DNA of 5,853 nucleotides from Phycisphaerae bacterium (GTDB lineage: Bacteria; Planctomycetota; Phycisphaerae; Sedimentisphaerales; SG8-4). Positions 1 through 4,465 of the stretch are shown here, in pieces. The stretch covers positions 1 through 5,853 of the forward strand of contig JAUXAH010000127.1 in the NCBI GenBank assembly GCA_030614945.1, written 5' to 3'. The position numbers and the translations under genes were made by a program. The stretch's first letter is position 1; each line of letters opens with the position of its first letter. The notes under the pieces are model-generated. The model ran no database searches and was not told the DNA's origin. It worked only from the letters and a program-made list of their open reading frames with translations.

Positions 1-141
1 AAAAAGTCTAACCAGGTGGTATAAGACGTCCAACCAGGGGGCGTTTGGCCTCACACGGGCCTGCTATGGCCTGGAATGGGCCTCAGAAACGGTGTTTTAT
101 AGCCGTCAACGCAAGGAGCACACAAAGTCAACAAAATGTTG
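1..141. repeat. Terminal overlap of a circular 5712-bp element (second copy at 5713-5853)
   Basis: Bases 1-141 are identical, base for base, to 5713-5853. A perfect 141-base overlap at the two ends of a contig is the usual signature of a circular molecule closed by a k-mer assembler, so the true circle is most simply 5712 bp. Features near position 1 continue from position 5712. A genuine direct terminal repeat of a linear molecule is the less likely alternative. Confidence 0.93.
6..38 (-). promoter_or_regulatory. Two 11-bp direct repeats upstream of the rep promoter
   Basis: GTC[T/C]AACCAGG occurs at 6-16 and 28-38 (equivalently 5718-5728 and 5740-5750), exactly 22 bp apart, about two helical turns. 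The nearer copy ends about 10 bp upstream of the rep -35 box (5703-5708). An inverted copy of its core, ACCTGGT, lies at 5688-5694 inside the promoter spacer. The arrangement looks like a binding site for a regulator, possibly Rep itself or a host factor. The protein that binds is unknown. Confidence 0.45.
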
Positions 142-198
142 AGAAATTCACATCGAAGCTGTTACGAAACCGAATCGGGCAGGAAAAGCAGGGTGTGC

Positions 199-244
199 AA
201 AAAACACGCGGCCCCAACGCTCCACCTGGGGCCGTTGTTTTTTT
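199..244. terminator. Bidirectional intrinsic terminator
   Basis: An 8-bp GC-rich stem, CGGCCCCA (209-216) with TGGGGCCG (227-234), has a 10-nt loop. On the plus strand it is followed by TTG and seven T (238-244). On the minus strand it is followed by GCGTG and six T (199-204 read in reverse). It therefore resembles a rho-independent terminator in both directions, stronger on the plus strand. It insulates the rep promoter region from the folded region at 250-1480. Confidence 0.7.
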
Positions 245-277
245 GGGGGGAACGAAACCGATGTCGTTTCGGCAATT

Positions 278-368
278 CCCCCCCGCGAACTCGCAAGGGA
301 CATGACAGGGACATCGCCATACTACATTTTGCGATGGCACTGGCGTGGCACTTGCGTTCGCGGGGGGG
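278..368. repeat. Long hairpin with an 18-bp bulged stem
   Basis: A 12-bp arm at 278-289 (seven C, then GCGAA) pairs with 357-368 (TTCGC, then seven G). After a 2-nt bulge (290-291), CGCAAG (292-297) pairs with CTTGCG (351-356). An inner helix CATCGC (312-317)/GCGATG (331-336) caps it. The hairpin abuts the TGTCGTTT hairpin at 369-389 with no spacer, so the two could stack end to end. Confidence 0.7.
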
Positions 369-393
369 CCGGCCTGTCGTTTAGGCCGGTGGA

Positions 394-534
394 GCATGGC
401 AAAAGTCGAGGGCAAAAATAGACGATGCGATGTCGTTTCGCAACCGCTGCCGGAGGCCCCCGACCTTTTAGCGAGGCAATCCGCTTTTCAGACCCATACC
501 GTTCATAATAATTGGATTGCCTCGCGGGCCATGC
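394..534. repeat. Three-way junction of inverted repeats
   Basis: GCATGGC (394-400) pairs with GCCATGC (528-534) and encloses two side-by-side arms. Arm 1 pairs AAAA (401-404), GTCG (405-408) and GGGC (410-413) with TTTT (466-469), CGAC (461-464) and GCCC (456-459), and carries the TGTCGTTT hairpin at 426-442. Arm 2 is a perfect 12-bp stem, 471-482 with 514-525, around a 31-nt loop. A closed multi-branch fold of this kind is typical of functional structured nucleic acid. The single A409/C460 mismatch would be a U-G wobble on the minus strand, which is weak evidence for that strand. Confidence 0.65.
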
Positions 535-626
535 GACTAAAATGGCTATTTGGCGATGTCGTTTTCGCCAAGTTCAATTCAAATCATCAGCAACCCAAGG
601 TAATCGAAGTAGCGAATGCGGGACGG

Positions 627-745
627 GCCGGCAACAGGCAGAGAGAGAGAGCCAGCATCGATTAGCAAAGCGAGTACCAGGGCGAAATCGCTAACCTGGT
701 AATCGCTTTGCCGATGATGGCGAACGAACGGCGTCTGTTGCCGGC
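627..745. repeat. 119-nt compound stem-loop
   Basis: Nested helices are, from outside in: GCCGGCAACAG (627-637)/CTGTTGCCGGC (735-745); GCCA (651-654)/TGGC (718-721); CATCG (656-660)/CGATG (712-716); GCAAAGCGA (665-673)/TCGCTTTGC (703-711); TACCAGG (675-681)/CCTGGTA (695-701). They are separated by an 11 by 11 internal loop, single mismatches and a 4-nt bulge. Forty or so pairs in one hairpin is far beyond chance. It could be a single-strand origin, a packaging hairpin or part of a large RNA. Confidence 0.75.
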
Positions 746-756
746 ACGGACACGGA

Positions 757-930
757 GCAAAAAACAAGGGGCCAGGGAACCGTGACAAAAAGAACCGGAG
801 CACCACGAATCTTTCGACACACAAAGGGGACTGGCCGGTCCTACCGGCCAGTCCTTAAGTCGTGTGTGTCGTAGTGGTGCGTAGGTTCAGTCGTTTTTTG
901 TCCCGGTTCATCGTGCCCCTGTTTTTTTGC
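757..930. repeat. 174-nt compound stem-loop with at least eight nested helices
   Basis: From outside in: GCAAAAAAC (757-765) with GTTTTTTTGC (921-930, one extra T); AGGGGC (767-772)/GCCCCT (915-920); GAACC (777-781)/GGTTC (905-909); GACAAAAA (784-791)/TTTTTGTC (895-902); GAACC (792-796)/GGTTC (884-888); GCACCAC (800-806)/GTGGTGC (874-880); CGACACAC (815-822)/GTGTGTCG (864-871). The apex is a perfect 12-bp stem, 828-839 with 843-854, with a 3-nt loop. The order of the arms is fully collinear, so the whole segment folds as one rod. The same functional options apply as for the neighbouring 119-nt stem-loop. Confidence 0.8.
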
Positions 931-990
931 GGAGTAGGTGTATATTGTGCGTGCGATGTTGTAGTTTTTAGGAGGCGGTTGTTGTTTCAT

Positions 991-1006
991 GGGTTGGGTG
1001 GGTGGG
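991..1006 (+). promoter_or_regulatory. G-quadruplex motif
   Basis: GGGTTGGGTGGGTGGG on the plus strand has four runs of three G with loops of 2, 1 and 1 nt, a sequence type known to form very stable quadruplexes. It lies about 60 bp beyond the 174-nt stem-loop. In a rolling-circle element it could pause synthesis or mark the displaced strand. Its role is inferred only. Confidence 0.65.
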
Positions 1007-1125
1007 TGAACTGGTGCTTCGGAGGCAAATGATGTGGATTAACGGTAACAGAATCTTTGGGCTTGTACGGGGGATGATAGCTCGGCGTCAGCCTTTTCGA
1101 TATGCTGCGATGCTTCGAAACCGAT

Positions 1126-1240
1126 TCGGCCAGGAAAATGCTGATTTGTAACTATGCGTTGAAAACTAATCGGCCAGGAAAATGATGTTTTGTCACTGAG
1201 CGTTGAATCGTAATCGGCCAGGAAATGTTGGTTTTGATGG
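1126..1240. repeat. 44-bp tandem repeats (two full, one partial copy)
   Basis: TCGGCCAGGAAA begins at 1126, 1170 and 1214, an exact 44-bp period. Similarity runs over the whole first two units (shared blocks include GCGTTGAA and a TAA at the unit end) and over about the first 25 bases of the third. A related sequence, CGAAACCGAATCGGGCAGG, at 165-183 matches the approach to copy 1 (1116-1134). The units look like iterons, meaning binding sites for a replication protein, lying close to the candidate nick site. They lack the features of a CRISPR array. Confidence 0.7.
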
Positions 1241-1281
1241 ACGTATTGGTAGCGAAGAATTTTTTAACGGCTTAGACGGCG

Positions 1282-1406
1282 TGTCACTGTATCACTATCT
1301 TGCTGATACTGTGGATTCGTTAAGGTTTCGACTTTGGCGTGCGGTTGTTCATTATCGGGTTTTTGTTCTGGTTGTTATCGCAAGATAGTGAAAAGACACA
1401 GTGACA
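1282..1406 (-). other. Candidate double-strand origin (nick site) in a large inverted repeat
   Basis: TGTCACTGT (1282-1290) pairs with ACAGTGACA (1398-1406), and CACTATCTTG (1293-1302) with CAAGATAGTG (1381-1390). Read on the minus strand, the strand of rep, 1390-1370 begins CACTATCTTGCGATAAC. This resembles the pC194/pUB110-type nick region CTTATCTTGATAATAA, known to be cut after TCTTG by Rep_1-family initiators. The initiator encoded here belongs to that broad family, which fits. The match is partial (TATCTTG and ATAA, with CG inserted), so the assignment is tentative. Confidence 0.45.
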
Positions 1407-1477
1407 TTCAGGAAGTTTATCGCTTTAATCAAAAGGGCATGTGCACTAAACAAAAACAGGATGTTAGATGATTAGTG

Positions 1478-1608
1478 AAAAATCCCGATCGGGGAGGACC
1501 CGTTTCGGGTACATTTCGTTATTGGGCTAAAAACGAGGATTCAGGTCCTGATATCTCCGGGCCTGGCCTGAGCTGCTGCAGCAGGATCATAAAATCAGGT
1601 CCAGGCTC
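1478..1608 (-). terminator. Terminator-like hairpins downstream of the operon
   Basis: Just past the last gene the minus strand meets two folds. The first is a helix of GCCTGG+CCTGA (1561-1571) with TCAGG+CCAGGC (1595-1606, one bulged T), followed about 25 nt later by five T (1529-1533). The second is an ACCCG-TTT-CGGGT hairpin (1498-1510) and the palindrome CCCGATCGGG (1484-1493), followed directly by A and five T (1478-1482). The second set looks more like an intrinsic terminator. Together they probably end the rep-to-GNAT transcript. Confidence 0.5.
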
Positions 1609-1619
1609 GAAGGGCAAGT

Positions 1620-2375
1620 CTATCTAACAAGAAATGAGGGCTTGACGTGGTAGTGATACGTACATGGATATTGAAGTTTTGACAATATCCAGGTAGTAAG
1701 TTTGAGGCCAGGCTTATCGTAGTAGTGGCCAGAGTAGTGGTGTACGAATCGCGTCAGCTCCTTTGCAAGCTCCAGGGATTCAGATTCGGGAAGCGAATCT
1801 ATACGCTTCTGGACCATCCAGGGCCAATCCCAAATCCCTGGAGCGCAGCCGGCTCGGATCAGGAATCTCCGGACCCTGGCAACGTGGACGGGTACACGAG
1901 TGTATTCTTGTTTGAATCCTATTCGCCGGCACAGGGCTTGACCATCCTCGATGGGTGCTAACGATTCGATGATTGGTCTGTCCTGCATGTCAAAGGATTC
2001 GGAACAAAGCCAGGAGGATATCCCAAGCCCGGTAAATCGAGGATCACAAATGAGTCGGCTGATGTAGATGAAGTATTTGTTGAGGACTGGCATACGTTCG
2101 GAAGGCTTCGAGGGGATATCGATAATGCCTTTCATGGCAAAGTTTCGTCCAGCAAGGTTCGGCATTGGTGGAGCGTACACGACAACGGAAATAGGTCGAG
2201 GATATCGATAGCGATACGGGCCTTTACCGTAAACTCCGAAGATGTACTTGTAAGGTCGGATGTCAAATTTAATATAATGATAGGCAGCAATACGTAGGTA
2301 GTGGCGATAGGGACACTGTCGAACGTAAAGATGACTACCAAGTGTAGTTGGCCGTATTGCATTACCAGAAATCAT
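1620..2375 (-). CDS. GNAT-fold (N-acetyltransferase-like) protein, phage type
   Basis: A 251-aa protein resembling the GNAT superfamily. The clearest part is residues 106-154. There a beta strand ending in ISRLICDP leads to RFTGLGIS (113-120), which fits the R-x-x-G-x-G acetyl-CoA pyrophosphate-binding loop. A strand PIIESLAPIE and a segment ending CRRIGF follow, in the place of the EALAVMG...PFFEKAGF stretch I recall from phage and COG2401-type acetyltransferases. Upstream, VVVYAPPMPNLAGRN (64-78) also matches that group. The N-terminal 60 residues are rich in Tyr and Arg. Substrate is unknown; toxin, host-protein modification or DNA modification (phage Mu Mom is GNAT-like) are all possible. 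It is the last gene of the operon. Its ATG overlaps the stop of the 46-aa gene (ATGA) and has no strong ribosome site, so translation is probably coupled. Confidence 0.72.
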   Translation of the reverse strand: MISGNAIRPTTLGSHLYVRQCPYRHYLRIAAYHYIKFDIRPYKYIFGVYGKGPYRYRYPRPISVVVYAPPMPNLAGRNFAMKGIIDIPSKPSERMPVLNKYFIYISRLICDPRFTGLGISSWLCSESFDMQDRPIIESLAPIEDGQALCRRIGFKQEYTRVPVHVARVRRFLIRAGCAPGIWDWPWMVQKRIDSLPESESLELAKELTRFVHHYSGHYYDKPGLKLTTWILSKLQYPCTYHYHVKPSFLVR

Positions 2376-2512
2376 TTGTCCGGAGTAAAGCCAGGTGTGC
2401 CAGGCTTTGCAAAGATTCTTTTACCGGTGCAGTTATCCCAGCCGAAAACATATTCTTTCGTCACGGGTACAGGTACAGGTTTTGTGGTGGCTTTTTTTCG
2501 TTTTTTTGCCAT
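2372..2512 (-). CDS. Small Lys-rich basic peptide (46 aa)
   Basis: I do not recognise a family. The protein starts MAKKRKKATTKP, continues with a VPVPV stretch, and ends in a Trp/Phe/Gly-containing tail (EYVFGWDNCTG, then KPGTPGFTPDK). The start is well supported: AAAGGA (2519-2524) lies 6 nt before the ATG. The gene fits the gap between its neighbours exactly, 18 nt after the preceding stop and with a 4-nt ATGA overlap into the GNAT gene. The short basic N-terminus could bind nucleic acid, in the way that microvirus J proteins carry a small basic DNA-binding segment. That is an analogy of composition, not demonstrated homology. Confidence 0.7.
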   Translation of the reverse strand: MAKKRKKATTKPVPVPVTKEYVFGWDNCTGKRIFAKPGTPGFTPDK

Positions 2513-2530
2513 TGGATATCCTTTCAGAAA

Positions 2531-2863
2531 TCAGGGAACGAATTGGACGGGTGTATTGGGTTTACCTGGCTCACCATTTGTACCCACGACATTTGCATCA
2601 AAATTTTTCTGTGCGATGGTGGCGAATACAGGGGGCCAGGCACAAGCGAACTGACAACGGACGTGGTCGGACGTAGGCCAACTGACAAATGTACCCATGA
2701 AAGAGCCGGAATCGGTTACTAATTCGAAGGTGTTATTTCCGGGTACAAGCAAAGTGTTCATATCCATATCGAACTCAATATCAAGCTGGACATTGAACGG
2801 AATCGGTAAAACTACATTTGCATCGGTGACACGTGGCCTACGCAGCACAAAAGCAATCGGCAC
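2531..2863 (-). CDS. Uncharacterised 110-aa protein of the virus-like cassette
   Basis: Not recognised. The start is uncertain. I prefer the GTG at 2863, which has TGAGG 6 nt upstream and overlaps the end of the 232-aa gene by 26 nt; a GTG at 2893 would give 120 aa and one at 2848 would give 105 aa. Apart from the first few residues the sequence alternates polar and hydrophobic residues, as in FNVQLDIEFDMDMNTLLV and NTFELVTDSGSFMGTFVSW, which suggests a beta-rich fold. It ends in a Pro/Gly/Asn-rich tail. There is no signal peptide, membrane segment or Cys motif (only two Cys, in RCQFACAW). Its place directly after the 232-aa protein suggests the two act together, perhaps as structural partners. 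That is inference from position only. Confidence 0.62.
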   Translation of the reverse strand: MPIAFVLRRPRVTDANVVLPIPFNVQLDIEFDMDMNTLLVPGNNTFELVTDSGSFMGTFVSWPTSDHVRCQFACAWPPVFATIAQKNFDANVVGTNGEPGKPNTPVQFVP

Positions 2864-3536
2864 GCATGACCTCAGACAGTCTACCGTCTGCACGGAGGAT
2901 GCGTGCTTGGATCCAAAGATGCTGACCCTCAGAGATAGCGTGAAGTGCTACGAGGTCCTGGGGTGAAGCTATCGGAGCACCAACGTCACCTGAAAGAAAA
3001 CGAATACCCTTGTATGGGCCATTGAAGTAGTTACGCTGAGCGTTCTGTGGAGCACCCAAAAGACAAAGCAGGTATGCATCATCTTCTGAACACCAGGCCA
3101 GGTTGTCATCGAATGTCAATGCGTATCGCTGAGTTGCCTCGGAAGCCGTGATTGAAAGCACGGGGTCTTTAGCAGGAAGCTCAAAGACGACAGGGCCAGC
3201 ATCGATGATGGTCATACCATACTGAGACAAAAAGGAGTTCGAACGCTGGTAATGATTGTACCCGGAATGGTACACGGATTCGCCGAGCTTATTTAGCATG
3301 ACGACATTGGAGGCATAGAGTGCCCACGCAATACGTTGACCAGCCGTCAAGGTGTTAGACCATCTGTCAGAGAGCATACCGACGGCGTTACGGACACGTT
3401 GTTGCAAAGCCGTGTTTGGATTTGTGGGTTTGGTTCGAGCACGTGCGTAGGCACCGGATCTATTACGGCTGTACACGTTGCCTGCGATGGATCCACGCAT
3501 CTCTGTTATCCCACCGCCAAATTTAATGAGGGCCAT
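2838..3536 (-). CDS. Conserved virus-like protein, candidate structural protein (232 aa)
   Basis: Begins MALIKFGGGITEMRGSIAGN. The N-terminal 75 residues carry a pattern I recall from uncharacterised proteins of environmental phages and planctomycete-associated contigs: G-S-I-A-G-N-V-Y-S-R-N-R-S-G-A-Y, then TKPTNPNTALQQRVR, then DRW..TLTAGQRIAWALYA. The C-terminal half (about 120-232) is beta-rich and ends in a motif ARILRADGRLS (211-221), perhaps an Ig-like or jelly-roll-type domain. The start is firm: AGGAG lies 7 nt before the ATG, so the 141-codon open extension further upstream is not coding. There is no membrane segment. A virion or surface structural role is plausible for a mid-sized protein in so small an element, but no capsid family is recognised. 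A terminator-like hairpin sits 17 nt upstream of the start codon. Confidence 0.85.
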   Translation of the reverse strand: MALIKFGGGITEMRGSIAGNVYSRNRSGAYARARTKPTNPNTALQQRVRNAVGMLSDRWSNTLTAGQRIAWALYASNVVMLNKLGESVYHSGYNHYQRSNSFLSQYGMTIIDAGPVVFELPAKDPVLSITASEATQRYALTFDDNLAWCSEDDAYLLCLLGAPQNAQRNYFNGPYKGIRFLSGDVGAPIASPQDLVALHAISEGQHLWIQARILRADGRLSEVMRADCFCAA

Positions 3537-3553
3537 GATGGATCTCCTTTCAT

Positions 3554-3600
3554 AAAAAAAAACATCGGCACACTTGGGTACTCCCCAGAATACCGATGTT
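3554..3600 (-). terminator. Terminator-like hairpin / possible attenuator in the 232-aa gene leader
   Basis: On the minus strand AACATCGG (3600-3593) pairs with CCGATGTT (3568-3561). An inner, nearly complete stem (CTGGGG with CCCAAG) sits around AGTA, and seven U (3560-3554) follow directly. This is a textbook intrinsic terminator shape, yet only 17 nt, containing the AGGAG site, separate it from the ATG of the 232-aa gene. No promoter fits in that gap, so expression of the gene must come from transcripts that pass the hairpin. Confidence 0.75.
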
Positions 3601-3635
3601 AGGTTTGAGTGAGTGTGCCAATACACACTGAATTC

Positions 3636-3665
3636 ATTATCGACTATCGACCAGGGGGAATGCAA
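3636..3665 (-). promoter_or_regulatory. Candidate internal promoter for the 232-aa gene and genes after it
   Basis: TTGCAT (3665-3660) and GATAAT (3641-3636) are separated by 18 nt in the gap after the 188-aa gene. The -10 matches 5 of 6 consensus bases and the -35 only 3 of 6. A start near 3629 would put a 6-bp hairpin, AGTGTG/CACACT (3612-3629), at the very 5' end of the transcript. The terminator-like fold comes next, making a leader of about 93 nt. Two head-to-tail TCGATA copies lie between -35 and -10. Confidence 0.35.
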
Positions 3666-3681
3666 GAAAAAAATCAAAAAT

Positions 3682-4248
3682 TTACGGTGTGACCTTGATT
3701 TTGACGTTGGTTCGCTGGATTCTATCGCAGAATTTATGAACGATGTCCCCCTCTGCTGTCGTGAATTCTTCATAAAAAAGATTGATGCCGGCTTCGAGTC
3801 CGAATTGCTGAACAAGTTCCAGCATGCCGGCTGACCAAGAAATAAGGCCAGAGCCGCCCGCACCGGCGTACATGAGTATGCAGGCGGCCTGGTTATTGTC
3901 GAAGATGGTGAATTCGGGGGGACATGGTATACCTGTACCCACGAAGAATGAGAATCCATGATGATCCATTAAGCGAAGACGTGATAAGTTTGGTGCTATT
4001 TGGTCGGGTATGTAGTCAAGGTGCCAGACGTTACCGGCGTGAGACCAAAGACAGGGAAAGCCGACAGGTTGTTCGAGCCTGAACGTTTCACCGTTGGGGG
4101 CTGAATGTGGGGACACTCCGCAGTTGGTAATGCCCTCGAAGTAAGCGTAAATATACAGGGGTGTTTCACCTACTGGCCATAAAGCCGGAGTGCACAAAGG
4201 ACAGTCGGCACCGTATTCAGGGTCAGGACTTGGAATGGGTGTCCCCAC
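3682..4248 (-). CDS. Cysteine-containing uncharacterised protein (188 aa), virus-like cassette
   Basis: Starts at a GTG (4248) with a full AAGGAGG at 4258-4264, 9 nt upstream. The frame stays open back to a TTG at 4326, but that extension overlaps the 80-aa gene and lacks such a site. The protein has a CPLC pair (Cys16, Cys19), then a YAYFEGITNC stretch (34-43), Cys66, Cys109, Cys123 and Cys174, and a Gly-rich segment AGAGGSG (128-134). A Cys pair followed by a beta strand ending in 'F-x-G-I-T-N-C' is a pattern I recall from unnamed proteins of environmental phages, often near relatives of the 232-aa protein. Function unknown; the CPLC motif may bind metal or form disulphides. No clear signal peptide is seen from the chosen start. 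It overlaps the preceding gene by 26 nt. Confidence 0.78.
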   Translation of the reverse strand: MGTPIPSPDPEYGADCPLCTPALWPVGETPLYIYAYFEGITNCGVSPHSAPNGETFRLEQPVGFPCLWSHAGNVWHLDYIPDQIAPNLSRLRLMDHHGFSFFVGTGIPCPPEFTIFDNNQAACILMYAGAGGSGLISWSAGMLELVQQFGLEAGINLFYEEFTTAEGDIVHKFCDRIQRTNVKIKVTP

Positions 4249-4465
4249 TTCGAAGAACCTCCTTAGTAGGAGCAAGACCATAGAAATCAAAAGGAAGCCC
4301 TGGCTCAAAGACAATCTGTCTGACAACCAGGCGTACTTCGTTTATACGGTCGATGTCCCTAAGTATGAATTCCTGATGTTTAGGCTCGATGGCGTCTGTG
4401 ATTCCATCGGACATGAATTGAGCAGCCCTGGATAAAGCTGCGAGATGTGCTTCGTTAATTTTCAC
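4223..4465 (-). CDS. Small helical protein translated with rep (80 aa)
   Basis: No family recognised. It starts at a GTG whose last two bases form part of the rep stop codon (GTGA, 4465-4462), with AGGGG 6 nt upstream, so it is almost certainly coupled to rep translation. Residues 1-55 look amphipathic-helical with many charged residues (for example RAAQFMSDGITDAIEP and EFILRDIDRINEVRLVVRQI). The C-terminus is basic and polar. There are no Cys residues and no membrane segment. Position suggests a replication accessory or copy-control role, but nothing in the sequence proves it. The end overlaps the next gene by 26 nt and contains that gene's ribosome site. Confidence 0.7.
   Translation of the reverse strand: MKINEAHLAALSRAAQFMSDGITDAIEPKHQEFILRDIDRINEVRLVVRQIVFEPGLPFDFYGLAPTKEVLRSGDTHSKS

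Larger units (their letters stand above)
258..571. repeat. Family of four hairpins showing the octamer TGTCGTTT
   Basis: TGTCGTTT occurs at 262-269, 375-382, 431-438 and 557-564. Each copy sits in or at the edge of the loop of a hairpin, while the stems differ completely: CCGA/TCGG (258-272), CCGGCCT/AGGCCGG (369-389), TGCGA/TCGCA (426-442) and TTGGCGA/TCGCCAA (550-571). A constant loop on changing but always paired stems suggests selection on a folded element recognised through its loop. The first copy can also pair as CGAAAC/GTTTCG (253-271), which would move its loop. I know no named motif that matches. Confidence 0.7.
1..1619. other. Long non-coding, highly structured region
   Basis: About 1.6 kb (plus 5515-5712 across the circle junction) without a credible gene. 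The open frames here are short, cross long inverted repeats, and lack good ribosome sites and recognisable protein sequence. In place of genes there are dense inverted repeats, short repeats, a G-quadruplex motif and a candidate origin, listed separately. In rolling-circle plasmids, non-coding segments of this kind hold the double-strand and single-strand origins. In single-stranded DNA phages the intergenic region holds origin and packaging signals. A large structured RNA is also possible. I found no convincing promoter inside it on either strand. Confidence 0.75.

Noticed and set aside
1..141. The end repeats as biological terminal repeats (LTR, att sites or linear virus ends)
   Set aside because: They are exactly identical, have no target-site or inverted-repeat signals, and their length equals a common assembler k-mer size. 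Assembly overlap of a circle is simpler.
45..824. Several open frames of 60-106 codons on both strands
   Set aside because: They run across long inverted repeats and terminators, lack ribosome sites, and have the low-complexity composition of frames read through structured DNA.
970..1009. A mini-ORF (MGWVGG) after an AGGAGG, as a leader peptide
   Set aside because: The spacing of 13 nt is poor, no gene follows, and the codons simply read the G-quadruplex tract.
1126..1240. CRISPR array
   Set aside because: Only three units, the similarity extends through the whole 44-bp unit rather than alternating repeat and spacer, and no cas gene is present.
1203..1388. A 61-codon plus-strand frame
   Set aside because: It starts inside the tandem repeats and ends inside the large inverted repeat, with no ribosome site and no protein-like pattern.
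245..1477. tRNA, rRNA or a named large RNA (such as GOLLD, ROOL, OLE or HEARO)
   Set aside because: No tRNA cloverleaf or rRNA sequence is visible, and I cannot match the helices to any named RNA from memory. An Infernal search against Rfam would decide.
1725..2966. Plus-strand frames opposite the GNAT, 46-aa and 110-aa genes
   Set aside because: They are the antisense shadows of an operon with better start sites, tight overlaps and recognisable protein motifs on the minus strand.
3537..3959. A 373-aa version of the 232-aa protein starting at 3959
   Set aside because: The extension overlaps the 188-aa gene on the same strand, runs through a terminator hairpin, and the internal ATG at 3536 has a far better ribosome site.
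4249..4326. A longer 188-aa gene product with a hydrophobic signal-like start (TTG at 4326 or ATG at 4281)
   Set aside because: The AAGGAGG at 4258-4264 lies inside that extension and points to GTG 4248. The extension overlaps the 80-aa gene and its hydrophobic stretch (VLLLL) is too short for a signal peptide.
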